A stretch of 64,000 nucleotides of DNA from Flavobacterium plurextorum (GCF_002217395.1 NZ_MUHD01000003.1:52060-116059), one strand, 5' to 3'; positions 54,101-62,169 are shown, counted from the stretch's first letter. The notes: generated from the sequence alone by a model not told the origin. Numbers and translations are program-made.

Positions 54101-54504
54101 GATGCTGTTTTTGTGATCGCATCAGCTTTAATTATACTTGTTGCATAACCAATTGCTTTATTCTTTTTAGTCTGCCCTAAAGCGGTAACTGTAACTCCTT
54201 CAAGTTCATTTGTTGCGCTTGCCAGCTTAACTTGCATTCCGTCAACAGCCTTTAATTCTGTTGTTTTAAACCCAATCGAACTTACGATGATTGTGGCACC
54301 TTCTTTTACTGAAATCTTGAATGCTCCATTCTCATCAGTAAGCGTTTCTTGTTTCGTTCCTTTTTCCTTAACAATAACAGAAGGAATAGGAAGATTTGCG
54401 TTGTCTGTAATTACACCGGAGATTGTTTTATTTTGTGCACTAACTCCTTCGTAGCACAATACCATTAGAAAAACTAACAGTGATTTGTATAACAGTTTTC
54501 TCAT
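51163..54504 (-). CDS. SusC/RagA TonB-dependent outer-membrane transporter
   Basis: A 1113-residue porin-like transporter. After the signal peptide (cut near GVSAQ) comes a carboxypeptidase-regulatory-like domain (TISGVITDNANLPIPSVIV; about 27-100), then the plug with PGVRITSTPGGAGAINIQIRG and the SusC signature SILKGASAAALYGSEAVNGV, and a 22-strand barrel ending in GVMLRASF. There is no STN domain, so signalling through an anti-sigma factor is unlikely; regulation by the adjacent LacI protein is more plausible. susD follows after 30 bases. It imports oligosaccharide into the periplasm with TonB energy. A CG-centred operator-like box lies about 230 bases upstream. Confidence 0.95.
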   Translation of the reverse strand: MRKLLYKSLLVFLMVLCYEGVSAQNKTISGVITDNANLPIPSVIVKEKGTKQETLTDENGAFKISVKEGATIIVSSIGFKTTELKAVDGMQVKLASATNELEGVTVTALGQTKKNKAIGYATSIIKADAITKTASPTIANSLYGKAPGVRITSTPGGAGAINIQIRGINSITGRNQPLIILDGVPIRDGEVNNNDYWNQQRIKNNGLADINPEDIENISILKGASAAALYGSEAVNGVVLITSKTGKGKKGLGVDFNTSYSGNEIAYLPRFQYERGPGWANPSFSSGYLAPDGFAHYPDSTVRGVSNSGNNYGPWFDGQPVLSWDGVVRPYSAQKDGYKNMFQNAWDATTNIALTNNTENSSTRFSYTHIESEGLSMGNNNKKNNFNLNASFKTGKLKTDVIVSYMNQNITNRTFAMDRLVNNFTGMLSPFDNGDWYKAKYKTSLGYKYVTGEKTQSLTPGENIYRNGFRSDIADYFWNTNAKRQTEVTNRLIASVTETLSITKDLSLRGRISTDLSSVNIENKNPVEIPLIYEFGNEGDRSGSFAMEGQDYNILYGDLLATYNKKINEDFGVNAVLGYSGSRETYRMLSRYTDGGLSVEGWYDPKSSIGIAKSDSRREETVKDAIFGTLSGSFRNYLFIEGTIRRDRTSTMNPDNNAFTYPSVNTSFVLSDAVTLPEFISYAKMRGSWGIVGNYPDRYRANVAFDQNTLGTQGTPKPVLITTSQFDKYGNEGIKPEMKNEFEVGFETKFFDRRLGLDFSYYNAKIKDQILDMTLAPTTGASKILANVGELSNKGFEIALTGSPFRTQDFSWDVTLNWAKNINKIVKLANGASELLHADYDGSAAQLKSVVGDPMGGIYAHPIKTDASGKKMVDSDGYYMLDGDKWEKYGSAMAKGVGGLLNSFTYKNFTLDVNIDYSYGGYLMPTGINWMTARGLTEESLNYSTNERGGLTYYNVFDSNGNRTGGVQVPNSATTGPAGQTLYRDGMLMDGVTADGTQNSNVVSQAGYYALTYNWGGPQYSSSRYELYIQKNDYVKLRELSLGFNVPASYASKIGATKLSLSFFGRNLFYIYRTIKDMDAEATTSASRWDKNVNNAGLTPSTRSYGVMLRASF

Positions 54505-54736
54505 AATTAATATTAGTTTGGTTTGGTTTTAATTTTTGTTTAAATTGAAAGGTTCCGAATTTTAAAAAAATAGTAAATACTAAAACCTTTAATTCTATAT
54601 TACTTAATTTACCCTTTCAGCATTTAGTAATAATTTAAGTTTCCTGAATAACATTTTTCTATTTCTTTTACATCATAAGCGTCTTTTTTTTATTTAATAA
54701 TTTGTTTAGCTCTCTTGAGTTGCTTACTAATTCAAC

Positions 54737-54748
54737 TATATCGTTTTA
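54737..54748 (-). promoter_or_regulatory. LacI-type operator candidate upstream of susC
   Basis: TATATCGTTTTA, the reverse complement of TAAAACGATATA at 43527-43538 (12 of 12). It lies between the end of the LacI gene and the start of susC. Confidence 0.55.
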
Positions 54749-54779
54749 GTGATATTCTTTAAAAAAAAGGGTGCAATTT

Positions 54780-55793
54780 TTAAACCGATTCCCTTATTGT
54801 CAAACTTCCTTTTTTCTTTTCTTTTACAACCTTATAATTGCTGCCGTCACTCATTTGCTTCATCAACAATTTGATTGTTTTTTTTCCCATCTCTTCAATT
54901 GGCTGTGATAAAACAGTAATTGATGGAGAATGAAGTCTAAAACTGTCATGATCATCAAAACTAATAACTGCTTTATCAACAGGAATTTTCAATCCAAGCT
55001 TACTTAATGACTGTAATCCAGCAAGAAGCAGATAATTTGCTCCAAACAAAACAGCATCAATTTCACTTGTATTACTCAAAAAATCTGAGATCTTTTCAAT
55101 TCGTTCTTCTTCACTAATATGATACTCTAAGTCTAGAATTTTAGATTCATCATATAATCCTACTTCTTTTAATGCTTTGGTATAACCTTGCTTTCTCAAA
55201 CTCATCTGAATCAATTGCGAAGAATTGGTTACAAATGCAATTTTTCTAAATCCTTTTTTTAATAGATAATGCGTTGCCGTCTCTGCTCCTTCAAAATTAT
55301 CAAGTACTACATGGCTCACATCCTGCTCTTCAAAATAACGATCGACCAAAACCACCGGACATTGTAATTCTAACAATCTATCTATAGTAGATTTCATATT
55401 CTCGGTTGGTGTGATAATAAAACCGTCAACATTTGCCTGCAATAAACTATTAACCAATTCAACCGCACGTTCATCATTCCCACCTGTACTGCAATAAAAA
55501 ACTCTATAATTTAAATCTATTGCTTCTCTCTCTATTACTCTTGCTAAATCAGAAAAAAACTGATTTGAAATATCTTCTACAATAAGCCCAATCGATCTTG
55601 TTTTACCAGTTCTCAAACTGCTGGCGATCATATTGAGTTTAAATTTCATTTCTTCACTAACCTTAATAACTTTTTTGATCACTTCTTTGCTTATCCCCAT
55701 CTTCTCACCTTTATCATTAAGAACAAATGAAACCGTAGTTACCGATACATTTGCCGCCTTAGCGATATCTTTGATAGTGATCTTTTTTTTCAT
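54780..55793 (-). CDS. LacI-family transcriptional regulator
   Basis: A 337-residue LacI/GalR-type regulator. The N-terminal helix-turn-helix and hinge are TIKDIAKAANVSVTTVSFVL (residues 4-23) to about 60, followed by the periplasmic-binding-protein-like sensor domain with RSIGLIVEDISNQFFSDLA, VDGFIITPTEN and the late ISFDDHDSFRL and VLSQPIEEMG. It would bind palindromic CG-centred operators and respond to a sugar from glycan breakdown. It lies directly upstream of susC-susD in the same direction. Two CG-centred boxes overlap its own candidate promoter, which fits autoregulation, and similar boxes precede susC, PNGase and GH3, suggesting it controls the locus. Confidence 0.93.
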   Translation of the reverse strand: MKKKITIKDIAKAANVSVTTVSFVLNDKGEKMGISKEVIKKVIKVSEEMKFKLNMIASSLRTGKTRSIGLIVEDISNQFFSDLARVIEREAIDLNYRVFYCSTGGNDERAVELVNSLLQANVDGFIITPTENMKSTIDRLLELQCPVVLVDRYFEEQDVSHVVLDNFEGAETATHYLLKKGFRKIAFVTNSSQLIQMSLRKQGYTKALKEVGLYDESKILDLEYHISEEERIEKISDFLSNTSEIDAVLFGANYLLLAGLQSLSKLGLKIPVDKAVISFDDHDSFRLHSPSITVLSQPIEEMGKKTIKLLMKQMSDGSNYKVVKEKKKGSLTIRESV

Positions 55794-55835
55794 AAAACGT
55801 TAAGTTTATCTTAAACCTTAGTTAATTTATTAAAA

Positions 55836-55865
55836 CAAATATATTTTAATAAAACGATTTACAAA
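55836..55865 (-). promoter_or_regulatory. Candidate lacI promoter
   Basis: On the minus strand: TTTG (55862-55865), 18 bases, then TATATTTG (55836-55843), about 43 bases before the start codon. The spacing is the same as in the gntR promoter. Two operator-like boxes overlap it. Confidence 0.6.
55850..55861 (-). promoter_or_regulatory. LacI-type operator candidate in the lacI promoter spacer
   Basis: TAAAACGATTTA, CG-centred, inside the -33/-7 spacer of the lacI promoter candidate. Confidence 0.6.
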
Positions 55866-55874
55866 AACGTTTTA
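55863..55874 (-). promoter_or_regulatory. LacI-type operator candidate on the lacI -33 box
   Basis: AAAAACGTTTTA containing the perfect palindrome AAAACGTTTT (55864-55873). It overlaps the TTTG box. A weaker TAAAACGTTAAG lies at 55793-55804 by the start codon. Confidence 0.6.
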
Positions 55875-56290
55875 GTATTTTTTTTTGCAGCAAAATGACT
55901 TTTTTAACATTTAAAAAAAGTATAACTTAATTTTACTCCTAATTGCCCTCAAATAAAACAAACACAATAGATTAAATGAATATTATTTTTCTGACAAACA
56001 CTTAAAAAACATCAAAATTTGAGAAAAATTAAAACTTCAAAAAAATGAAGAAAAAAATCAGTGTTATTGTGAATTATTTAACATAAATATATGTTAATCC
56101 AAATTCTGCTTAACAAATTCCTATTATGTAATAAATGTAATTTTTTTTGAAGATTTCATTTTCATTATTTTATCTGCTTCATCAAAAAACGATTACTTCC
56201 ATTTAAAAGTTTACAGTCTCAATTTCTTCAATTTTAAAAGTTGTAAGCTTTTATTTGCATTTGTTTTATGGAGTGATTTTTTTCTCATAA
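55875..56290. other. Long AT-rich spacer upstream of lacI
   Basis: About 415 bases without an ORF. A weak box (AAAAACGATTAC, 56185-56196) is the only pattern tied to other features. The remainder is AT-rich DNA with A and T runs and no hairpin of note. Confidence 0.5.
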
Positions 56291-56295
56291 AATAC

Positions 56296-56342
56296 AGCCT
56301 TTTTTCATTGTAATTTTCTTGTTTTCAGCATAAAAAAAGGCT
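56296..56342 (-). terminator. Possible terminator after the second PNGase gene
   Basis: Arms AGCCTTTTTT and AAAAAAGGCT enclose about 26 bases, 18 bases beyond the PNGase stop. The minus-strand tail is only weakly T rich, so confidence is moderate. Confidence 0.5.
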
Positions 56343-56359
56343 AGTTTTAGCTTTTATTA

Positions 56360-57550
56360 CTAAAGTTCGTAAACAACATAAGCACTTACCATCCAATGAT
56401 TTGAAGTTCCGTTAGCATTTTTTTGAGCTTCTGGAATACTAAAAACGGCTGTATGTTTTCCTTCATTTAATTCTAATGGAACAATCATAGGAGGAACATT
56501 ACTTCCGGGACACCAATTTGAACGGCTTAAATCACTGCTTGCAATTGGTTCTTCAATTTCTTTTACGGCATAAGTTCCTTTATCATCCTGAATATAAGGC
56601 GCTTTTCTTTTCTTCAGCCAAACTCCTGTTCCTGGATTGAATCGACGAAAACTAGCGCAATCATCTCTCCACGGAATAAAATCAATTACTTTTTTTCCAT
56701 CTATTTTTACAATATTCTGTTTCTTAACAAATTCATCACCTTCGCCATGACCACCATGACCTGTTGTGATATAATATAGTTTTAGGTTCTTTGCTCCTTT
56801 TGGCAGATTGAACTCTGCTTGAAAATCTTTGTAAGCAAATAATTCATCGTTACCTTGATTTGTTCCAAATGGTTCTGTGTTCAAAATTGGAACAACCATT
56901 TTATTCTTAGGCAAATCACAGCTTAATTCGCTTGGAGTAAGATTAATAGATGCGTTTACAATATGTCCTCCTTTAGTATAATTCCCTATATGAACGCCAA
57001 CCCAAACTTCACCTTGAAGCAAGGTTGAAAATTGTGAAATATCTTCTTTCCATCTAACTTCTTTTTCCCAATACGGAATATAAACTGGTTTGCGCTGTAA
57101 TGAATCATTACTAAAAAAGCCAATACCAAAAGTGGTCATAAAACGCATTAATTCTACCGTTGGTGCAAAATTACCTTCTGGGACTATCATTTTTATTTTA
57201 GTATACTCATTAGAAGCAAACTTTTTTCCTTTCACAACTTCTTCTAGTGAATTATTTTTATCAACTGGAAGAACAAAAATTGACCCTGCTCTATCGTAAC
57301 GATCGCCGCCCGAAATAACACTTACATTAATTTCGTATTTAGTATTTACTTTTTGCTTTGGAAAAGTCAGCTTTTTAAAAACGTATTGTCCTCCGCCATA
57401 ATAAACATTCCCATTTGCATCAGTCGAAAAATCTTTGCATTTATCATCATGCTGTACTCTTACCTGATTAAAAATTTCAAGTTTTTGCCCTGTAACATGA
57501 TTACTAAATAGTAATGTACTTAACAGTATTGCAAAAATTATTTTTTTCAT
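56360..57550 (-). CDS. PNGase F-like peptide-N-glycanase, catalytic domains only
   Basis: A 396-residue secreted amidase, paralogue of the 557-residue PNGase at 43853 but without the N-terminal extra domain. Signal peptide ends near VTGQ. Asp86 in DRYDRAGSIFVLP and Glu273 in EGDEFVKKQ align with catalytic Asp60 and Glu206 of PNGase F; ASSDLSRSNWCPG is shared with the paralogue. It carries an insert with KRKAPYIQDDKGTYAV not present in the other copy. Last of a group with GH3-PA14 (79-base gap), GH29 and GH2. Two different PNGases suggest different glycoprotein or glycan preferences, such as presence of core fucose or accessibility of the peptide. Confidence 0.9.
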   Translation of the reverse strand: MKKIIFAILLSTLLFSNHVTGQKLEIFNQVRVQHDDKCKDFSTDANGNVYYGGGQYVFKKLTFPKQKVNTKYEINVSVISGGDRYDRAGSIFVLPVDKNNSLEEVVKGKKFASNEYTKIKMIVPEGNFAPTVELMRFMTTFGIGFFSNDSLQRKPVYIPYWEKEVRWKEDISQFSTLLQGEVWVGVHIGNYTKGGHIVNASINLTPSELSCDLPKNKMVVPILNTEPFGTNQGNDELFAYKDFQAEFNLPKGAKNLKLYYITTGHGGHGEGDEFVKKQNIVKIDGKKVIDFIPWRDDCASFRRFNPGTGVWLKKRKAPYIQDDKGTYAVKEIEEPIASSDLSRSNWCPGSNVPPMIVPLELNEGKHTAVFSIPEAQKNANGTSNHWMVSAYVVYEL

Positions 57551-57629
57551 ATTCTATAAATTTCTTTTGTATTCTTTTTATCGCCTTTTTTATTCAGAGG
57601 TCTAAATCCTCTTAACTAAAAATCCTTAA

Positions 57630-60299
57630 TTATTGGGTAACTGTAATAATTTCTCTTAATCGAATATCTCTAGAAGATGCGCCAATCATAATTCTGAAAT
57701 CTCCTGGTTCAACAACCCATTTCATATCTTCGTTTAACATTTGTAATACTTCTTTGTTAATCTCAAACGAAACTTCTTTTGATTCTCCTGCTTTAAGCGA
57801 AATTCTCTTAAAGCCTTTCATTTGTTTTATTGGCTGTGCAATTGATGATAAAAGATCTCTTACATACAACTGAACCACTTCGTCACCATCAACTTTACTC
57901 GTATTTTTTATCGTGCAATACACTTTTGTAGTTTCCGATTTTCCTATTTGTTTTTTGTCGAATCGTAAATTACTGTATTCAAAAGTCGAATAACTTAGTC
58001 CGAAGCCAAATGGAAATAAAGGCGCTCCGTTCAAATTTGTATAATCATCAGAACGTCCTGTTGGCTTATGATTATAAACTAATGGCAATTGCCCTTCAAA
58101 AACAGGGAAAGTAATTGGTAAACGTCCTGCAGGATTTTTATCTCCAAACAAAATATTGGCAACGGCATGACCACCATCTTCACCAGGATACCAAACATCT
58201 AAAATCGAAGGCACATTATTGATCCATTTATCCATTGTAATGGCACTCCCGCCTACTAAAACTACAACAACTGGTTTTCCTGTTGCAGCAACGGCATTGA
58301 TTAATTCTTCCTGATGTCCCAGCAAACCTAAATAAGCTCTATCATTAAATTCTCCTTCTTCAATTCCCGCAGCAATTACGGCAACATCAGATTTTTTAGC
58401 AGCTGCAACAGCTTCTTCAATCTTCTTTTGCCAATCATTATCAATTCCTACATTCCAAACTAATTTGAATTTAGCATAACCCTGCGATTCAAAAAACTCA
58501 ATTTTGATATCATATTCTTTATCTTTCTCAAAATTAAAATCAACCAATTTTGTCGAATACGTTTGGCTTTTCCAGTTGTCAATAATTAGTTTTCCGTTCA
58601 AATACAAACGATAACCATCATTGCCTTCAAAACCAATTTTATAAGTTCCTGATGATGGCGATTTGATTTTTCCCGTCCATTTTGCAGAATAAAAATCATA
58701 ATTTATTTTTTCTTGATCTGGAGAATATAATGTCCAATCAAAACTAATTGCATTGTCTAATCTTGTTAAAGCAGGTTTTCCGCTTAATTGCACATTGTTG
58801 AAATATTCTGCAGATAATCCGTTTACGGTTTTCCCATTTTCAACGCTGAATAAATTAGCAGACGGAACAACAGTATATTCTTTATTTCTTCTTGCACAGC
58901 CTTCAGCCAAATTAATCACTGCCGACGAACCTAGCTTTGCTTTTATGCCATCAAGCATGCTGACTTTTCCATTTCCTGGTCCGCTGTAACCGCCTAAACG
59001 TGCCTCGGTAATATCATTTCCTATTAAAGCAATTGATTGTATTGATTTTTTAAGAGGCAGTACATTATTCTCATTTTTCAACAAAACCATTCCTTTTTCG
59101 GCAGCTTCCCTTGCTAATAATTTATGAGCAGGATTTCCATTCCATTTATTAGTTTCCCTTTCATCAGCATATGGATTCTCGAACAATCCTAACTCAAATT
59201 TTAATCTCAAAACTCTCGTTACAGCTTCGTCAATATTTTTCATATCTATTCTTCCATCTAAGAAAGGCGGCTGGAATAATTTATAGTGATCGTAAGCAGT
59301 TTGAAAAATAACATCTAAACCATTATTGATCGCATTTGCACTTGATTCCGGATAATCTTTTGCTGTATAATGCAATACATTTCCGCCTCCAACAGCATTT
59401 GCATCTGAAATAATGAATCCTTTAAAATTCATTTCGCCCTTTAGTTTCTTATTCAACAGCCAGTCATTTGCTGTACAAGGACTTCCGTTTATTGTATTAT
59501 ATGAAGTCATAACGCTTCGACTTCCGCCTTCATTAAAGCAGGCACGGAATGGAGGAAACTGGTATTCTTCTAAATAACGCTCATTATAATCAATTGGATA
59601 ACTATCTCGGCCGCCGTCTCCGCTGTTTGCAAGGAAATGTTTTGGAGTTGTGATTACTCCTCTTTCCTCAAAAGACGACACATAAGCGACTCCCATTTTT
59701 GAAGAAAGAAAAGGATCTTCACCATACGTTTCCTCTACTCTTCCCCAGCGAACATCTGAAGCTAAATTTACTACAGGCGATAAAATCTGACGAATTCCGC
59801 GGCTTTTTGATTCTAATGCAATAGCAGTCGAAACTCTTTTCATTAATCCGGGATCAAATGTTGCTGCCAATGAAATAGATTGTGGGAATGCTGTTGCTCC
59901 ATCTCTTACTAATCCGTGTAATGCTTCATCAAAAGCAATAATAGGAATTCCTAAACGTGTTTTTTCGACAAAATACTTCTGCATTTTGTTGATTAATTTT
60001 ACGGTTTCTTTTGCGTTGCTTGCTGCACTGTAATCTAAAATTTGATTGCTTGCATCGGTGCTTCCTTTAGCACTTACTTGAAAGCCAAAAATTCCGTTTT
60101 TATAATTCTGTGCTCCATCAGACAAATCGCCGGGAATCATAAACATCTGCCAAAATTTTTCCTCAACTGTCATTCGGGATAATAAATCCTGAACGCGTTC
60201 GTCTACGGGTAATTTTGGATTTTTATACTTTGGAGTATTTTGTGAAAAAATGGTTTGAGCTCCAAGAAATAAAACTATTAAAAGTGCTTTTTTGTTCAT
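57630..60299 (-). CDS. GH3 beta-glycosidase with PA14 insertion
   Basis: An 889-residue secreted GH3 enzyme. The open frame extends to 60374, but that extension borders repeat element G; Met 60299 begins a normal signal peptide (MNKKALLIVLFLGAQ). The first domain has RWGRVEETYGEDP, KHFLANSGDGGRD and the nucleophile Asp299 in FIISDANAVGGG. A PA14 domain (about 493-630, YRLYLNGKLIIDNW) is inserted into the second GH3 domain, and a fibronectin-III-like domain ends the protein. PA14 inserts shape the active-site entrance in GH3 beta-glucosidases. In a plant-type N-glycan system it could remove beta-1,2-xylose or beta-linked hexose or HexNAc; the linkage is undetermined. Confidence 0.92.
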   Translation of the reverse strand: MNKKALLIVLFLGAQTIFSQNTPKYKNPKLPVDERVQDLLSRMTVEEKFWQMFMIPGDLSDGAQNYKNGIFGFQVSAKGSTDASNQILDYSAASNAKETVKLINKMQKYFVEKTRLGIPIIAFDEALHGLVRDGATAFPQSISLAATFDPGLMKRVSTAIALESKSRGIRQILSPVVNLASDVRWGRVEETYGEDPFLSSKMGVAYVSSFEERGVITTPKHFLANSGDGGRDSYPIDYNERYLEEYQFPPFRACFNEGGSRSVMTSYNTINGSPCTANDWLLNKKLKGEMNFKGFIISDANAVGGGNVLHYTAKDYPESSANAINNGLDVIFQTAYDHYKLFQPPFLDGRIDMKNIDEAVTRVLRLKFELGLFENPYADERETNKWNGNPAHKLLAREAAEKGMVLLKNENNVLPLKKSIQSIALIGNDITEARLGGYSGPGNGKVSMLDGIKAKLGSSAVINLAEGCARRNKEYTVVPSANLFSVENGKTVNGLSAEYFNNVQLSGKPALTRLDNAISFDWTLYSPDQEKINYDFYSAKWTGKIKSPSSGTYKIGFEGNDGYRLYLNGKLIIDNWKSQTYSTKLVDFNFEKDKEYDIKIEFFESQGYAKFKLVWNVGIDNDWQKKIEEAVAAAKKSDVAVIAAGIEEGEFNDRAYLGLLGHQEELINAVAATGKPVVVVLVGGSAITMDKWINNVPSILDVWYPGEDGGHAVANILFGDKNPAGRLPITFPVFEGQLPLVYNHKPTGRSDDYTNLNGAPLFPFGFGLSYSTFEYSNLRFDKKQIGKSETTKVYCTIKNTSKVDGDEVVQLYVRDLLSSIAQPIKQMKGFKRISLKAGESKEVSFEINKEVLQMLNEDMKWVVEPGDFRIMIGASSRDIRLREIITVTQ

Positions 60300-60320
60300 G
60301 ATTATACTTTGTATTGCTGC

Positions 60321-60332
60321 TAAATCGTAAAT
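60321..60332 (-). promoter_or_regulatory. Weak CG-centred box upstream of GH3-PA14
   Basis: TAAATCGTAAAT, 21 bases before the start. Only the left half matches the other boxes well. Confidence 0.3.
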
Positions 60333-60369
60333 TATATTATAAGTAACCCTGTTTATTGTAATAATTTTA

Positions 60370-60518
60370 AACACATAGTCCCGACAGCTATCGGAATAGG
60401 AATTGCAAACTAAAAAAGGCTTTTCACTTATTTAAAACACACATACTCTACTATGCGAAAGAAATATGTTTCTTTTAGTATTTCTTTCCTATATCGAAAA
60501 TCTATGTTCCTATGTGTT
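60370..60518. repeat. Long palindromic intergenic element, copy G
   Basis: 149 bp, short type. Left end AACACATAG is followed by a CCCGACAGCTATCGG hairpin module as in copy D; right end is CTATGTTCCTATGTGTT. The core reads GGCTTTTCACTTATT and ACTATGCGAAAGAAATATG. It lies between GH29 and GH3-PA14. Confidence 0.92.
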
Positions 60519-60605
60519 AAATATTTTTTCTACTTAATACAGGTTATTTTTAAAAAATCTATTACTGCTGTTATGCTGAATGGATTGAATGTATTCTTTA
60601 TAAAA

Positions 60606-60637
60606 AATGCCATCCTCAAAAAGATGAAGATGACATT
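60606..60637 (-). terminator. Terminator-like hairpin after the second GH29
   Basis: Arms AATGCCATC and GATGACATT with one mismatch, followed on the minus strand by TTTTT. It lies 14 bases after the stop at 60651. Confidence 0.65.
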
Positions 60638-60650
60638 TTTATTGTCTTTA

Positions 60651-61988
60651 TTAATTTGTCAAGAAACCTCCTTGACCTCTGTATAATTTTATTGGCGCAT
60701 CTAATGTTACTTTAATACAAGTCACATATTTATCTGCTGTATTCTCTGGTAAATCGATATAAACCAATCCTGGAACTGCGCTCCAAGAAATTTTCCCTAC
60801 TACTTTGTGCGTTAATTTTACATTTGATCCCAAAACTGTAATATCTTGAATTTTGTTATCAAGACCTTTTAACATCAATTGTCCCGAAGTTTTTCCGTGT
60901 ACAAATAAGTAAAGTGTTTTTGAATCTTTAGAAAGCGTAGTTGGTCCGTAAAAATGTCCTAACGGAATTCCTGGAATAGTTCCAAAAATACCTTCACCAT
61001 TTCTTCTGTTCCAATCTCCAAGTTCTTTCAATGTCGAAACAACTGTATCTGGATATGTTCCATCAGGTTTTGGTCCTATGTCAAGTAATAAATTTCCTCC
61101 GTTTGAAACTGCATCAACAAAAATAGTAATGATCTCGTAAGGCGTTTTCCAATTGTTATCGCTCACACGATATCCCCAGTTTTCATTCATAGTCATACAT
61201 AATTCCCACCATTTGAATGCTGGACGCACAACTGGAAAGTTTTGTTCTGGAGTATCATAATCGCCATAACCCTGCAAACGTCCGTTAATGATTGTGTTTG
61301 GATTTCTATCTAACATCATTTTACGAGTTTTCTCAGCCTGCCATTCATCAGCACTATGTTCCCAATCACCGTCAAACCACCATAAATCTGGGTTGTACCA
61401 ATCTGAAATTTCTTTAATTTGCCCTTGAAAGAATTTCTGAAAACGCTCCCAGCGAGCTGGTTCTTTTTTAATATCGTAACGTGCTTTATCCTTCAAGAAA
61501 CCTGGATAATCGTTGTGTGTCCAATCGATTAATGAAAAATAAGCACCGCATTTAATGTCTCTTTTACGCAATTCTTCAAAGAATGGTTTAATCATATCTT
61601 TTTTGGCAGGAGTAGTTTTTACTGAACTCAACTTACCCAATTTAGTATCGTACATTGCCACACCATCGTGGTGTTTTGTTGTAATTACAGCGTACTTAGC
61701 ACCTGAATCTTTGATCATATCAGCCCAAGCTGCAGGATCGTATTTACTCAAAGTGTAGCTTTTTTGCTGTTTCATATAATCTTCTACCGAAATTTTTCCA
61801 TTGTGAAAACTCCAAGATTCAGAAACATCAGCAACCGAATAAATTCCTGCATGAATAAAAATTCCAAGCTTAGCATCTTCAAACCATTTCATTTTTTCGG
61901 CAATATCTTTTGCAGCAATTTTGTTCTGCGCACTGCCCGCAATAGATGTTCCTACGAACAAAGCGGTTAAGATTATCTTTTTAATCAT
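60651..61988 (-). CDS. GH29 alpha-L-fucosidase, second copy
   Basis: A 445-residue secreted fucosidase. Signal peptide ends near SIAGSAQ. Motifs: MKWFEDAKLGIFIHAGIYS, VITTKHHDGVAMYD, the nucleophile Asp206 in WWFDGDWEH, and GGNLLLDIGPKPDG. The WWFDGDWEH form and the HAG at the first motif differ from the other GH29 (WFDGHWD, HFG), so the two paralogues are not recent duplicates and likely cleave different fucose linkages (for example core alpha-1,3 against antennary alpha-1,4/1,3). Flanked by elements G and H. GH2 lies upstream in the same direction, GH3-PA14 downstream. Confidence 0.93.
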   Translation of the reverse strand: MIKKIILTALFVGTSIAGSAQNKIAAKDIAEKMKWFEDAKLGIFIHAGIYSVADVSESWSFHNGKISVEDYMKQQKSYTLSKYDPAAWADMIKDSGAKYAVITTKHHDGVAMYDTKLGKLSSVKTTPAKKDMIKPFFEELRKRDIKCGAYFSLIDWTHNDYPGFLKDKARYDIKKEPARWERFQKFFQGQIKEISDWYNPDLWWFDGDWEHSADEWQAEKTRKMMLDRNPNTIINGRLQGYGDYDTPEQNFPVVRPAFKWWELCMTMNENWGYRVSDNNWKTPYEIITIFVDAVSNGGNLLLDIGPKPDGTYPDTVVSTLKELGDWNRRNGEGIFGTIPGIPLGHFYGPTTLSKDSKTLYLFVHGKTSGQLMLKGLDNKIQDITVLGSNVKLTHKVVGKISWSAVPGLVYIDLPENTADKYVTCIKVTLDAPIKLYRGQGGFLTN

Positions 61989-62030
61989 CTCTATTTTTTA
62001 TTATTTATTAAACTGTTTGTAATTAATTCT

Positions 62031-62169
62031 AACACATAGGAACATAGCTTTTGTACGTGTAAAAGAAGGCGTTTCACTTTTTTCGAACACACATAGCTCT
62101 AGCTATGTGAAAGAAATGAGTTTCTTTTTTTACAGTCTTTTTAAAACAAAATCTATGTTTCTATGTGTT
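62031..62169. repeat. Long palindromic intergenic element, copy H
   Basis: 139 bp, short type. Ends AACACATAGGAACATAG and CTATGTTTCTATGTGTT; the core reads GGCGTTTCAC, an internal ACACATAGCT/AGCTATGTG palindrome and GAAAGAAATGAG. It lies between GH2 and GH29. Confidence 0.93.

Noticed and set aside
60300..60374. Upstream extension of the GH3-PA14 reading frame
   Set aside because: The extension reaches into element G and lacks a signal peptide; Met 60299 starts one.
60453..60686. Plus-strand ORF of 77 codons
   Set aside because: Made from element G and a terminator, running into the GH29 end; no support as a gene.
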